Numbered from the stretch's first letter, positions 7,009 to 16,587 are shown. The stretch: 43,650 nucleotides of DNA from an uncultured Bacteroidota bacterium (GCA_902627575.1 CACOJQ010000009.1:1-43650); one strand, 5' to 3'. Notes: a model not told the origin generated them from the sequence alone. A program made the numbers and translations.

Positions 7009-9597
7009 CTATTTTCCTAATAATTTTTTAATTTCATTTAACTTCATCAATGCTTCAACAGGAGTTAATGAATTTATATCTAGATCCATTAATTCATCAC
7101 GCATCTTTTCTAAAACAGGATCATCTAATTTAAAAAAGCTTAACTGCACGTCGCTATCCTTATTAATATTCTCAAGACTTCTTTCTCCATCTTCTTTAGT
7201 TGATTCTAATCTTTTTAAAACCGCATCTGCATTTAAGATAATTTTTTTTGGAACTCCTGCCATTTTAGCTACATGAATTCCAAAACTGTGTTCACTACCT
7301 CCTTTCTTCAATTTTCTAATAAATATAATATCATTTTTAATTTCTTTGACAGATACATTGTAATTTATGATACGATTAAATTGCTTAGTCATCTTGTTAA
7401 GTTCGTGATAATGAGTTGCAAACATTGTTTTAGGCTTAAATTTATGTTCATGCAAATACTCAGTAATTGCCCATGCAATTGAAACGCCGTCGTATGTACT
7501 TGTCCCTCTACCAATTTCATCTAACAATACTAAACTCTTTTCTGACAAATTATTTAAAATACTTGCTGCCTCATGCATTTCTACCATAAATGTAGACTCT
7601 CCCATCGATATGTTATCAGAAGCACCAACTCTAGTAAATATTTTATCAACTATACCAATTTCAGCAGATTTAACAGGAACAAAACTTCCAATTTGAGCCA
7701 TTAGCACAATTAATGCGGTTTGTCTTAAAATAGCAGACTTTCCGGACATATTTGGTCCAGTTATCATCATTATTTGCTGTGTTGCATCATCCAAAAAAAT
7801 ATCATTTGGAATATATGATTCGCCACCTGGAAGTTGCTGTTCAATAACTGGGTGTCTACCTTCTTTGATATTGATTAAGTTTTTTTCGTTTAGCGAAGGT
7901 TTTTTGTAATTATTTTTACTAGCAATAATAGAAAAGCTTAATAAGCAGTCTAATTGAGAAATTAAGTTAGCATTTATTTGTATGGGTTTTATGTAATTCG
8001 ATATTTGTTGGATTAAGTTATTATAAAGTTGATACTCTAAGGTTGAAATCCTTTCTTCAGCATTTAAAATTTGCGTCTCATATTCCTTTAGCTCCTCAGT
8101 AATATACCTCTCGGCATTTACTAAAGTTTGCTTTCTTATCCATTGTTCGGGAACTCTATCCTTATACTTATTTCTAACTTCTAAATAATATCCAAAAACA
8201 TTGTTAAAAGAAATTTTAAGTGAAGATATTCCCGTATTTTTTATTTCTCTTTCTAAAATCTTTTGTAAAAAATCTTTACCAGATTTTTGCATTAATCTTA
8301 AATCATCTAACTCTTTACAAACTCCCGGCTTGATAACATTACCCTTGTGTACAAATGCAGGAGGATGTTCAGTCAGTTCATTTTCTATTTTTTCTCTTAA
8401 AGAAAGACAGACATCTATTTTTTTTGCTATTTCATGAAAAGGTTTAAAAGACGAATTATCGCAAATCTCTTTAACTACATTAAGGGCAAATAAAGCATTT
8501 TTAAGTGTAGCACATTCTCTTGGGCTCATCCTCAATGTAGCTACTTTTGATATCAATCTCTCCAAATCTCCAATAATTTTGAACTGATTACTAAATTGGG
8601 CTGATATATCGTCATCTTTAATCAATTTGTCAACTATTTCATGTCTACGCTTTATTTCTACAATATTTTTTAGTGGTAAAGAAAGCCATCTTTTAAGCAT
8701 TCTGCTTCCCATTGCAGATTTAGTATGATCAAGAATATCAATTAATGTTATAGCATTATGATTAGGAGAATAAAAAAGCTCTAAATTTTTTATTGTAAAA
8801 CGATCCATCCAAACATATTTAGTTTGTTCTACCCTTCTTAAACTTAAAATATGATCTGTTTGATGATGCTCTGTCTCTTTTAAATAATGTAAAGCTACCC
8901 CCGCAGCAATAACAGCTTCTGACAAATCTGAAATACCAAATCCCTTTAATGATTTTGTACCAAATTTTTTAGTTAATAATTCGTTAGCATACTCAGATGA
9001 AAAAACCCAATCATCAAGCATGAAAGAACAGAAAGAATTACCAAAATCTTTTTCAATCTTTTTTTTATTGTTTTTTTGGAATAAAATTTCTGATGGCGAA
9101 AAACTTTGTAGTAGCTTGTCTATATATTCCTTGTCTCCCTCTGCTACTAAAAACTCTCCTGTTGATATATCGAGAAGTGATATTCCAATATTTTTACCAT
9201 AAGTAATTGAAGCTAAAAAATTATTTTTCTTTACTTCTAAAGTAAGATCATTATAAGAAACTCCTGGTGTAACGAGCTCAGTCACACCTCTTTTAACAAT
9301 TCCTTTTGTAAGTTTAGGATCTTCTAATTGATCGCATATTGCAACTCTTTCTCCGGCTCTTACCAGCTTAGGCAAATAAGTATCTAATGCGTGGTGAGGA
9401 AAACCTGCTAATTCTATATTTGAATCACCATTATTTCTACTAGTAAGCACAATGCCTAATATTTTTGAAGCTTTAATTGCATCTTGACCAAAAGTTTCAT
9501 AAAAATCTCCAACTCTAAATAATAATAAAGCACTAGGATGCTTTGATTTAATAGCATTGTACTGCTTCATTAAAGGAGTAACTTTCTTAGCTTTCAA
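7009..9597 (-). CDS. mutS: DNA mismatch repair ATPase MutS
   Basis: MutS recognises mismatches and starts repair. The N-terminal mismatch-contact motif is GDFYE (Phe and Glu as in FxE). Connector, lever and clamp regions follow, then the ABC-type ATPase with Walker A ITGPNMSGKSAIL, Walker B LVLLDEIGRGTSTYDG, and ATHYHEL. I place the start at the TTG at 9597, giving MKAKKVTPLMKQYNAIK, because flavobacterial MutS proteins begin with a very similar sequence. A -7 element also sits 24 bases upstream (9621-9628). The longer in-frame start at 9672 would add 25 unlikely residues and overlap the divergent neighbour. The ATG at 9570 would lose the conserved KKVTPL. At about 862 residues the length is normal. 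Confidence 0.96.
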   Translation of the reverse strand: MKAKKVTPLMKQYNAIKSKHPSALLLFRVGDFYETFGQDAIKASKILGIVLTSRNNGDSNIELAGFPHHALDTYLPKLVRAGERVAICDQLEDPKLTKGIVKRGVTELVTPGVSYNDLTLEVKKNNFLASITYGKNIGISLLDISTGEFLVAEGDKEYIDKLLQSFSPSEILFQKNNKKKIEKDFGNSFCSFMLDDWVFSSEYANELLTKKFGTKSLKGFGISDLSEAVIAAGVALHYLKETEHHQTDHILSLRRVEQTKYVWMDRFTIKNLELFYSPNHNAITLIDILDHTKSAMGSRMLKRWLSLPLKNIVEIKRRHEIVDKLIKDDDISAQFSNQFKIIGDLERLISKVATLRMSPRECATLKNALFALNVVKEICDNSSFKPFHEIAKKIDVCLSLREKIENELTEHPPAFVHKGNVIKPGVCKELDDLRLMQKSGKDFLQKILEREIKNTGISSLKISFNNVFGYYLEVRNKYKDRVPEQWIRKQTLVNAERYITEELKEYETQILNAEERISTLEYQLYNNLIQQISNYIKPIQINANLISQLDCLLSFSIIASKNNYKKPSLNEKNLINIKEGRHPVIEQQLPGGESYIPNDIFLDDATQQIMMITGPNMSGKSAILRQTALIVLMAQIGSFVPVKSAEIGIVDKIFTRVGASDNISMGESTFMVEMHEAASILNNLSEKSLVLLDEIGRGTSTYDGVSIAWAITEYLHEHKFKPKTMFATHYHELNKMTKQFNRIINYNVSVKEIKNDIIFIRKLKKGGSEHSFGIHVAKMAGVPKKIILNADAVLKRLESTKEDGERSLENINKDSDVQLSFFKLDDPVLEKMRDELMDLDINSLTPVEALMKLNEIKKLLGK

Positions 9598-9609
9598 AAA
9601 TTTATTATT

Positions 9610-9617
9610 TAATTTTG
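9610..9617 (+). promoter_or_regulatory. -7 element (TAATTTTG) for the SpoU methyltransferase gene
   Basis: TAATTTTG ends 15 bases before the ATG at 9633. It is interlocked with the mutS element at 9621-9628 on the other strand. Confidence 0.5.
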
Positions 9618-9620
9618 TAG

Positions 9621-9628
9621 CAAATATA
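9621..9628 (-). promoter_or_regulatory. -7 element (TATATTTG) for mutS
   Basis: The minus-strand TATATTTG ends 23 bases before the proposed TTG start of mutS. The two divergent elements here are only 3 bases apart. Confidence 0.5.
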
Positions 9629-9632
9629 ACAG

Positions 9633-10160
9633 ATGCGTAAGTTAAAAAACGAAGATTTACAAAGAATAACAATTGAGGAGTTTAAAAAAAGTAAAAAAAC
9701 GCCTATTACAATTGTAGTTGATAATGTTAGAAGTGGGCTAAATGTTGGATCATTATTTAGAACAGCTGATGCATTTCTAATTGAAAAAATAATTTTATGT
9801 GGTATCACAACAATACCTCCTCATAAAGAAATAAGAAAAGTGGCATTAGGTTCATCCAATAGTGTTTGCTGGGAATATGAAAAAGAAACCATGGAAGCAA
9901 TAAATAAATTAAAGAAACTAAATTATCACATTGCTGCAGTTGAGCAAACTGATAAATCTATTATGTTAAATAATTATAAAACACCTAAGAAACCGATAGC
10001 TATCATTTTTGGAAATGAGGTTTATGGTGTAGATCAAAATGTGATAAATAATTGCGATTCAATTATTGAAATACCACAATTCGGCACAAAACACTCTCTA
10101 AATATTTCAATTGCATGTGGAATTGTTATTTGGGACCTTTGGCAAAAAATTAATAGTTAG
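9633..10160 (+). CDS. SpoU/TrmH-family RNA 2'-O-methyltransferase
   Basis: A SPOUT-class SAM-dependent methyltransferase of 175 residues, acting on tRNA or rRNA. The three family motifs are present: NVGSLFRTADAF at about 38-49, then IIFGNEVYGVD, then IEIPQFGTKHSLNISIACG, the trefoil knot that binds SAM. It lacks the extra N-terminal L30e-like domain of RlmB, so it is a minimal member; the target nucleotide cannot be told from sequence. It is divergent from mutS with a very short gap, and its stop overlaps the stop of the convergent OmpA gene by 4 bases. Confidence 0.9.
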   Translation: MRKLKNEDLQRITIEEFKKSKKTPITIVVDNVRSGLNVGSLFRTADAFLIEKIILCGITTIPPHKEIRKVALGSSNSVCWEYEKETMEAINKLKKLNYHIAAVEQTDKSIMLNNYKTPKKPIAIIFGNEVYGVDQNVINNCDSIIEIPQFGTKHSLNISIACGIVIWDLWQKINS

Positions 10161-11785
10161 TTTCGAATTTCAAAATCAACTCTCCTGTTTATGTATAATT
10201 TATTATTTCTAATACTATTTTGTTCTTGATCTTCTATAAAATTGTAATCTAATTGAAGTGGATTTTCTTCTCCCATGCTTGTAGAAAAAAGTTGATCGGA
10301 AGATAAATTAAAATTTAACACCAAATAATCAATTACCGCATTTGCTCTTTTTAGTCCCAACTCTTTATTATTAATTTGACTACCACTCTTGTCAGTGTGA
10401 CCAATTACATTTAACTTTAAAAATTTATTATTTTTTAATAAAATTGCTATGGTTGCTAATTTACTTTGGTTTGCTGGATTAATTTGTACACTTCCCACAT
10501 CAAAATAAATAGAGGGAAAAGAAACTATACCTTCTTTTGTAAAACTATTACCAAGACTAATACCAAACTGATTGACAATATGGCCTGCTGGGGTATTAGT
10601 TTCCAAATCTTTAATATTTGGAACTCCATCATTATCATCATCATATTCCACTCCATTTTTATCAACTATAGCACCTCTGTTAGAAAATGGATCTGCATCT
10701 CTGTAATCTGGCACACCATCCATATCAACATCTAATGATTTACCTGCTCCATCTACAGGAACCCCTATGGGTGTATTGGGATCTTTATCAAATGCATCTG
10801 AAACTCCGTCATTATCAGTATCTTCAGTAAAACCTTCAATCTCTACATTTAGACTAGAAATATTTTCTTTAATTGCATCTAAAGGACTACTCCATTCGCT
10901 ACTGTAATCATGATTTCCTATTTTAAAAGTACATCCAAAAGAAATAAAAGCAAAATTATCACTCTTATTTTGAGTACTCATAATTGAGGCATCCCATTTA
11001 TCTCCAAATGCATTTCTAACTGTATAATCTAAGTGTAAATTAATTTTATCATTTAACTTATAATCTGCTCTTAGACCATAAACATAAACAGTTTCACTAG
11101 TTTGATTAAAAAATGGTTTTTTATCTGTCCCATATTCCGTATCAATAATATTATTACCTTCATTTTCATAACCGTAACTATATATATAACTATCAGAGTA
11201 TAAATTTCTTCTTACAGACCTAAAAATATTGTACCCAACTCCAATTTTTGCAAACAAATTAACCTCATTAGATTTTGGATAATGAGAAAAATAAGACATA
11301 GTATTGTCTAAGTTAATAAACAATTGCAAATCTATTTCACTAAAATTAGCAACAAATTTATCCCCTCTGCCTTCATAATTATTGTATGGATCAAAAACAT
11401 TCAATCCAACATATTGATCTACTCTTCTTAAACCAGCAAATTTTCCTTGAACCGCCTCAACTGAAAAAGAGTATAATGGGTTAATCCTCTTGATTAAACT
11501 TAACGAGGCTGCAGTTTTTAATTCATAGAAATTACCTAACTCTTGATAGGCTGGATAATGGTCATATTGCGCAATATCTCCTTTAAATCTTGTTAAACCA
11601 TAGCTTACTCCCATTGTCCAGCCTTTAAATAGTTGGGAATCAAAGTTTAGCGCTCTACTTTCATTAGATTTGGATTTATTAAATAAATTATTGTTCATTA
11701 CATCAGCAATATCATTTTCCTGAGCATCAACTAAAAATAAGTTAACATAAAAGATTAAAAAACTAATAACTAAACATTTTTTCAT
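10157..11785 (-). CDS. OmpA-family outer-membrane protein with thrombospondin type-3 repeats
   Basis: The ATG at 11785 (MKKCLVISFL) gives a signal peptide ending VDAQ. A GTG 9 bases upstream is possible but unneeded. Residues of about 50-290 look like an outer-membrane beta-barrel rich in aromatic strands. Residues of about 321-400 carry calcium-binding TSP3-type repeats (DTDNDGVSDAFDKDP, DVDMDGVPDYRDADP, DDDNDGVPNIKD). The C-terminal OmpA domain, about 425-542, binds peptidoglycan (IYFDVGSVQINPANQSK, NVIGHTDKSG, LGLKRANAVIDYL). This domain order is typical of Bacteroidota cell-envelope proteins. It has its own promoter, with TTTG, a 17-base spacer and TAGATTTG. Confidence 0.92.
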   Translation of the reverse strand: MKKCLVISFLIFYVNLFLVDAQENDIADVMNNNLFNKSKSNESRALNFDSQLFKGWTMGVSYGLTRFKGDIAQYDHYPAYQELGNFYELKTAASLSLIKRINPLYSFSVEAVQGKFAGLRRVDQYVGLNVFDPYNNYEGRGDKFVANFSEIDLQLFINLDNTMSYFSHYPKSNEVNLFAKIGVGYNIFRSVRRNLYSDSYIYSYGYENEGNNIIDTEYGTDKKPFFNQTSETVYVYGLRADYKLNDKINLHLDYTVRNAFGDKWDASIMSTQNKSDNFAFISFGCTFKIGNHDYSSEWSSPLDAIKENISSLNVEIEGFTEDTDNDGVSDAFDKDPNTPIGVPVDGAGKSLDVDMDGVPDYRDADPFSNRGAIVDKNGVEYDDDNDGVPNIKDLETNTPAGHIVNQFGISLGNSFTKEGIVSFPSIYFDVGSVQINPANQSKLATIAILLKNNKFLKLNVIGHTDKSGSQINNKELGLKRANAVIDYLVLNFNLSSDQLFSTSMGEENPLQLDYNFIEDQEQNSIRNNKLYINRRVDFEIRN

Positions 11786-11805
11786 AATAGACACATTAAT
11801 ACATG

Positions 11806-11834
11806 CAAATCTAATTAATTGTTTCTATATCAAA
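11806..11834 (-). promoter_or_regulatory. Full Bacteroidota promoter for the OmpA/TSP3 gene
   Basis: On the minus strand, TTTG (11834-11831), a 17-base spacer, and TAGATTTG (11813-11806) match the -33/-7 consensus. It lies about 20 bases before the ATG at 11785 and is the clearest complete promoter in the window. Confidence 0.6.
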
Positions 11835-11898
11835 AAATTACTAACAATTATTGTGCATAAACTAGAAATATACACAATAAAAAGGTGTTTTATTTGTT

Positions 11899-11906
11899 TA
11901 AATTTG
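11899..11906 (+). promoter_or_regulatory. -7 element (TAAATTTG) for the OmpA/TPR-like lipoprotein
   Basis: TAAATTTG ends 27 bases before the ATG at 11934. A -33 element is not evident. It is divergent from the OmpA/TSP3 promoter. Confidence 0.45.
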
Positions 11907-11933
11907 TAAAATTATTAATAAACTTTTAAAAAT

Positions 11934-13577
11934 ATGAAAAGTACATTTTATTTTCTGTTAGCTTCAATAGTTTTAAGTGCTTGTGGACTTGAGCAGATGG
12001 CAAAAAAATATGATTCAACAAGCTTTACAACAGTTCCACCTACGCTAGAAACACATGCAGGTAAAGTTGCCCTATCATTTGAAGCTTCATTTCAACCAAA
12101 ATACTTTATAAAAAAAGCAACTGTTGATTTTACACCTGTTCTTGTTTATGAAGGAGGTGAAACAGCATTTAAAACAATAACCGTACAAGGAGAACAAGCT
12201 ACAGGTGGAGAAGCTACAATTTTTAATTCTACCGGCGGGAATTTCAATTACTCAGATAATATTAAGTATACAGAAGAAATGTTTAATTCTAATTTAGAGC
12301 TTCGAGCAGTAGCTAGATTAAAAGATAAAGAAAAAATATTAGGCCCAGTAAATATTGCTCAAGGGGTAATCGCTACATCTACAAGAGTTGACGAAAACTA
12401 TGAACTTGCAAATAAAAATGATGGTTATGAATATGAAACAATTCTTGAAAAAACAGCAACAATTTATTTTTTAGTAAATCAGTCGAATATTAGGACAACT
12501 GAAAAAAGTGATGATGACATCAAAGAATTAAAAGATTTTGCTAAAAACAGATACAAGACTCATTCTATAGAAATTATATCATACGCTTCTCCTGAGGGAA
12601 AAGTGAACTTAAATGATAATGTTTCTGAAAGAAGAATGAAAAGTACTGTAAATTATACAAAACAACTTCTCAGATCTTTAAAATTTGACGGAGCAAGAAA
12701 AAATGACTTATACACACTTACTTCTGTTGGTGAAGATTGGATGGGGTTTGAAAACCTTGTAGGTGCATCAAACATAAAAGACAAGGGAAGAATAAATAGA
12801 ATAGTTAACAACATTGAAGATGTAGAAGTAAGAGAACAGAGAATAAGAGATTTAGCAGAAGTTTATGACGCTATAGAAGATGATATACTACCTCAACTCA
12901 GAAAAGCAACAATTATTATTAGATCTTTTGAACCAAAAAGAACAGATGAAGAAATAGCATCTTTGGCTACAACAAATCCTGAAGAATTAAATTTAAAAGA
13001 ATTACTTCATGCTGCAAAACTGTTTTCAGATAATGAAACTATTATTAATATATATACTAAAGCAGTAGAGCTACACAATGACTGGAGAGGTTACAATAAC
13101 ATAGCATGCTTATATATTAATGAAGGAGATCTTACTAGTGCTGTTTCACATTTAGATAAAGCAGAGGAAATAGGTGGAACACAAAGTGATATTTTAATTA
13201 ATAGAGGAATAATTGCTGCAATAAAAGGGGAATTAGATAGAGCTCAAAAACTATTTAACGAAGGAGCTACTTCAGAAAAGAATCAAGCTATACTTGATAT
13301 TAAGCAAGGGGAATACGCAAAAGCTGCTAGATTCTATAAAGGAAATAATTCATATAATGCCGTATTAGCTAACATACTTAATGGAAATTACGATCTTAGA
13401 TGTGAAGATAATTACATAAACGCTATTGCAGCAGCAAGAGAAGGAAATAATAATGAAGTAATCAAATATCTTAAACAAGCAATAGATTCTGATAGTTCGT
13501 TAAAAAATGAAGCTGCTAATGATTTAGAATTTGTTAACCTTCGTGAAAATGAAGAGTTTAAGAATTTAATCAATTAG
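11934..13577 (+). CDS. Lipoprotein with OmpA-like middle and TPR-like C-terminal region
   Basis: A lipoprotein signal is clear: MKSTFYFLLASIVLSAC, with the lipid Cys at residue 17. After a beta-rich part, about residues 172-345 resemble an OmpA-type peptidoglycan-associated fold. It has IYFLVNQSNIR, then EIISYASPEGKVNLNDN and SERRMKSTVNYTKQLL, which parallel the YFxxxSxxI, SPEG and RRAxxV landmarks. Residues of about 355-547 form helical repeats of TPR type (WRGYNNIACLYINEGDLTSAVSHLDKA and following). The likely role is an envelope scaffold at the outer membrane. It is transcribed away from the OmpA/TSP3 gene across a 148-base gap and ends at its own terminator. Confidence 0.75.
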   Translation: MKSTFYFLLASIVLSACGLEQMAKKYDSTSFTTVPPTLETHAGKVALSFEASFQPKYFIKKATVDFTPVLVYEGGETAFKTITVQGEQATGGEATIFNSTGGNFNYSDNIKYTEEMFNSNLELRAVARLKDKEKILGPVNIAQGVIATSTRVDENYELANKNDGYEYETILEKTATIYFLVNQSNIRTTEKSDDDIKELKDFAKNRYKTHSIEIISYASPEGKVNLNDNVSERRMKSTVNYTKQLLRSLKFDGARKNDLYTLTSVGEDWMGFENLVGASNIKDKGRINRIVNNIEDVEVREQRIRDLAEVYDAIEDDILPQLRKATIIIRSFEPKRTDEEIASLATTNPEELNLKELLHAAKLFSDNETIINIYTKAVELHNDWRGYNNIACLYINEGDLTSAVSHLDKAEEIGGTQSDILINRGIIAAIKGELDRAQKLFNEGATSEKNQAILDIKQGEYAKAARFYKGNNSYNAVLANILNGNYDLRCEDNYINAIAAAREGNNNEVIKYLKQAIDSDSSLKNEAANDLEFVNLRENEEFKNLIN

Positions 13578-13600
13578 TGAAACTTAAATACTAAAAATTA

Positions 13601-13630
13601 AAACAGCTTCTAATAAAGCTGTTTTTTTTA
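13601..13630. terminator. Bidirectional rho-independent terminator between convergent genes
   Basis: AAAACAGCTT, loop CTAAT, AAGCTGTTTT, then a T run. The matching A run on the left makes it usable by the leftward dNK gene also. Confidence 0.8.
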
Positions 13631-13644
13631 TATAATGATTTTAT

Positions 13645-14274
13645 TTATAATTCTTTACGATGAACGCCTATATCATACTTATTGTTAATAAGCTCTTTAA
13701 TTGAATCATACACATCTTTTTGCTTAACAAAATCAACGTCTGAAACATCAAGCATAAGAACAGGAAAATGATTTTGTTTTCTTAAATAGTCAAGATAATT
13801 ATGCTGAATATTTTCTAAATATTTATCTGAAATATCTTGTTCAAAATCCCTCCCTCTTTTAATAATATTTTTTCTTAATCTTTCTATACTTGAGTATAAA
13901 TAAACAACTAAATCAGGGCTAGACAGTGAAGAAAAAATAATTTCAAAAAATCTATTAAAAAGTTGCCTCTCATCATCCTTAAGGTTATTTTGGGCAAATA
14001 ATTTTGATTTCACAAAAAAATAGTCAGAAATTTTTTGAGGTTGAAATAAGTCTTGTTCTTTATTACTTTTTAGCTGGTGATATCTTTCTGCCATAAAAAA
14101 AAGCTCTAAAGGGAATGCATTTTTTTCAGGTTCTTTATAAAATTTAGGTAAAAAAGGGTTATCGGCAAATTTTTCCAAAATTAGCCTTACATTATAGTCA
14201 GCAGCTAACATTCCTGCTAAAGTAGTTTTGCCACTACCTATATTTCCCTCAATAGCAATATGATTATATTGCAT
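13645..14274 (-). CDS. Deoxynucleoside kinase, flavobacterial type with SDY motif
   Basis: It phosphorylates a deoxynucleoside to its 5'-monophosphate (salvage). The P-loop is GNIGSGKTT near the N-terminus; LEKFADNPFLPKFYK and PLELFFMAERY form the substrate side; KRGRDFEQDI is the lid-like arginine region. Where the family often has DR in the DRS/DRT motif, this one has SDYFFVKSKLF, as I recall for a second kinase commonly found in Flavobacteria. The ATG at 14274 (MQYNHIAIEGN) is preferred over 14280. The start lies inside the end of folK, so the two are coupled. The other kinase is at 19015. The base specificity is not readable. Confidence 0.87.
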   Translation of the reverse strand: MQYNHIAIEGNIGSGKTTLAGMLAADYNVRLILEKFADNPFLPKFYKEPEKNAFPLELFFMAERYHQLKSNKEQDLFQPQKISDYFFVKSKLFAQNNLKDDERQLFNRFFEIIFSSLSSPDLVVYLYSSIERLRKNIIKRGRDFEQDISDKYLENIQHNYLDYLRKQNHFPVLMLDVSDVDFVKQKDVYDSIKELINNKYDIGVHRKEL

Positions 14275-14749
14275 ATTCAACTACATTTTCGGTGTCTTTA
14301 GATTCTTGCAACAAATCAGCAACTGATTTATTATATTTTGGATGAACATATTTAGGAGCAATTTCATTTAAAGGTATTAAAACAAAATTTCTTTCATGCA
14401 TATGTTTATGTGGAATACATAGATCAAGGGTCTCGATAATTTCATTATTAAAAAAAATAATATCAATATCAATTAGACGTTCTCCCCACTTTTCAATTCT
14501 TACTCTACCTAATTCATTTTCTATGTTTAGAATAGTTTTTAATGCCTCTTTGGGAGATAATAATGAGTTTACTTCAAGTATTTGATTTAAATAGTTTTGC
14601 TGACCATCTACTCTCCACGGATCACTTTCATAAATTTTGGATACTGAAAAAACCGTGCCTAATTTTTCATTTATAGAGTTAGTGGCATCTTTGATCATCT
14701 GTACTCTGTCTCCCAAATTACTACCAAGTTGTAAAAAAATTTTATTCAT
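14264..14749 (-). CDS. folK: HPPK, 6-hydroxymethyl-7,8-dihydropterin pyrophosphokinase
   Basis: It transfers pyrophosphate from ATP to 6-hydroxymethyl-dihydropterin in folate synthesis. With the ATG at 14749 it begins MNKIFLQLGSNLGDR, the classic start, and is 161 residues long, as usual for a single-domain HPPK. The Mg-binding pair is Asp94 and Asp96 (GERLIDIDIIFF), and the C-terminal signature is PHKHMHERNFVLIPLNEIAP. A TTG at 14767 is in frame but gives an unneeded extension. It is first in a two-gene unit with the kinase; the kinase start overlaps its end by 11 bases. A -7 element precedes it. Confidence 0.95.
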   Translation of the reverse strand: MNKIFLQLGSNLGDRVQMIKDATNSINEKLGTVFSVSKIYESDPWRVDGQQNYLNQILEVNSLLSPKEALKTILNIENELGRVRIEKWGERLIDIDIIFFNNEIIETLDLCIPHKHMHERNFVLIPLNEIAPKYVHPKYNKSVADLLQESKDTENVVEYAI

Positions 14750-14764
14750 TAAGTTAAAATTAAT

Positions 14765-14772
14765 CAAATATA
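14765..14772 (-). promoter_or_regulatory. -7 element (TATATTTG) for folK-dNK
   Basis: The minus-strand TATATTTG ends 15 bases before the folK ATG. A second minus-strand TAAATTTG at 14820-14827 is further upstream and may be chance. Confidence 0.45.
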
Positions 14773-14834
14773 GAAAGAAAGAAAGAACTTAAAAATTAAA
14801 ATGTTGTATTTTTATCAACCAAATTTACATATCT

Positions 14835-16577
14835 ATGAAATCATTTTTTAAAGGATTACTTATAAATATAACAGGAACAATTATCTCTTCAGTAGTTTTT
14901 ATATTATTAATAGTAGGAATTATCACTTTAATTATGTCTGATAGTGATATTGAAATTAAAGAAAACAGTATTTTAAAATTAAATTTATCAGAGTTCAATG
15001 TAGTTGAACGATCAACGGACAATCCTTTTGAAGATTTTAATTTGGGTGGCAACACATCAAAATCAATTGAACTCAAAGAAATATTAGATAATATTGAAAA
15101 AGCCAAAAACGATGATAATATTAAAGCTATCTATATTAATACATCTTATGTTAATGCAGGATTATCACAAATTGAAGAGATAAGAAATAAACTATTGGGT
15201 TTTAAATCCTCAAAAAAACCTATCATCGCGTATTCAGAAGTATACTCACAAACAGCTTATTATTTAGCTTCTATTGCTGATGAAATTTATTTAAATCCCG
15301 CCGGAATTGTAGAGCTGAAAGGATTTTCTATATCTCAAATGTTTTACAAAGATTTACTAGAAAAACTTGACATAGATATACAAATTATAAGACATGGAAA
15401 ATTCAAAAGTGCTGTTGAACCATTTACTTTAAATGAAATGAGTGATGAAAATAGAGAACAAATGTCATTATTGGTTAATTCTTTATCGAATAATATTATT
15501 TCAAGTATTGCTAAAGAAAGAAAGCTGTCTACAGAACTAATAAATAAGCATACAAATAATTTAAGTCTAGAAAATGCAAAAAAATGTCTTGAGCTTGGAT
15601 ATGTTGATGGATTGATTTATCAAGATCAATTAGAAAAAAAACTAATTTCTATTTCAAAAGGAAATAAATTAAATTTAGTTTCTCTAACAAAATATAATGA
15701 AGTTAAAGATAAAAACAAGAAAAGCAGCTCTGACAAAATAGCTATTATTTATGCTACAGGCACAATAGATATGGGTAAGGGTAATGAAACAAGTATTGGA
15801 TCAATAACTACTGCCAAAGCAATTAAAAAAGCAAGAGAAGATAAAAATATTAAAGCAATTATTTTACGTATAAATTCTGGTGGTGGGAGTGCTTTGGCAT
15901 CTGATATAATATGGAGAGAAACTCAATTAATTAAAAAACCATTTGTTGTTTCGATGGGTGACTACGCAGCAAGTGGGGGGTATTATATTGCCTGTGAAGC
16001 TGATCATATTATTGCTAATCCAACCACACTTACAGGATCAATAGGCGTTTTTGGAATGATACCCAACTTACAAAATTTTTATAAAAATAAAATTGGAATT
16101 TCGATTGACACAGTAAATACACACAAATCTGCTGATATGGGTATTAATAGAGCACTAACAAAATTTGAACGAAAAAAAATTCAACAAGGAGTAGAAGAAA
16201 CATACAACACTTTTATATCCAAGGTAGCAGAAGGCAGAGAAATGACAAAAAAAGAAGTTAATGAAATTGGGCAAGGTAGAGTCTGGAGTGGAATTGATGC
16301 AAAATCAATAGGCCTAATAGACTCTCATGGAGGATTAGAGGAGGCAATAGAAATTGCATGTGATTTAGCTAAAATTAAAAAATATCAATTAATTTCTTTA
16401 CCAAAGAAAAAGGACTTTTTAATTGATGTAATGTTAAATGTGGGAGAAGAGACGACGATCTCTAATTTATTAATTCACAAATTAGGCATTAATATTAAAC
16501 TAATTAAAACTATTGAAGATTTAATATCCCAAGATAAAATTCAAGCAAGAATTCCATATATTATTGAATTAAAATAA
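14835..16577 (+). CDS. sppA: Signal peptide peptidase A (protease IV)
   Basis: A membrane-anchored serine protease that degrades leftover signal peptides. At 580 residues it is the long, duplicated form. A single N-terminal membrane helix lies at about 12-34. The Ser-Lys dyad is split across the two halves: Lys191 in HGKFKSAVEPF in the first, and Ser380 in GDYAASGGYYIA in the second. The crotonase-like signature INSGGGSALASD at about 347-357 is also present. The gene is divergent from folK and ends 10 bases from the convergent DUF2797 gene, with no terminator between. I see no -7 element in the upstream gap. Confidence 0.95.
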   Translation: MKSFFKGLLINITGTIISSVVFILLIVGIITLIMSDSDIEIKENSILKLNLSEFNVVERSTDNPFEDFNLGGNTSKSIELKEILDNIEKAKNDDNIKAIYINTSYVNAGLSQIEEIRNKLLGFKSSKKPIIAYSEVYSQTAYYLASIADEIYLNPAGIVELKGFSISQMFYKDLLEKLDIDIQIIRHGKFKSAVEPFTLNEMSDENREQMSLLVNSLSNNIISSIAKERKLSTELINKHTNNLSLENAKKCLELGYVDGLIYQDQLEKKLISISKGNKLNLVSLTKYNEVKDKNKKSSSDKIAIIYATGTIDMGKGNETSIGSITTAKAIKKAREDKNIKAIILRINSGGGSALASDIIWRETQLIKKPFVVSMGDYAASGGYYIACEADHIIANPTTLTGSIGVFGMIPNLQNFYKNKIGISIDTVNTHKSADMGINRALTKFERKKIQQGVEETYNTFISKVAEGREMTKKEVNEIGQGRVWSGIDAKSIGLIDSHGGLEEAIEIACDLAKIKKYQLISLPKKKDFLIDVMLNVGEETTISNLLIHKLGINIKLIKTIEDLISQDKIQARIPYIIELK

Positions 16578-16587
16578 TTGTATTGAA

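Noticed and set aside
9598-9672. N-terminal extension of mutS by 25 residues
   Set aside because: It overlaps the divergent SpoU gene, crosses its own -7 element at 9621-9628, and does not match MutS N-termini. The TTG at 9597 fits better.
14768-14790. GAAA-type short repeat before folK
   Set aside because: Only three or four units of low-complexity sequence; no sign of a regulatory or slippage role.
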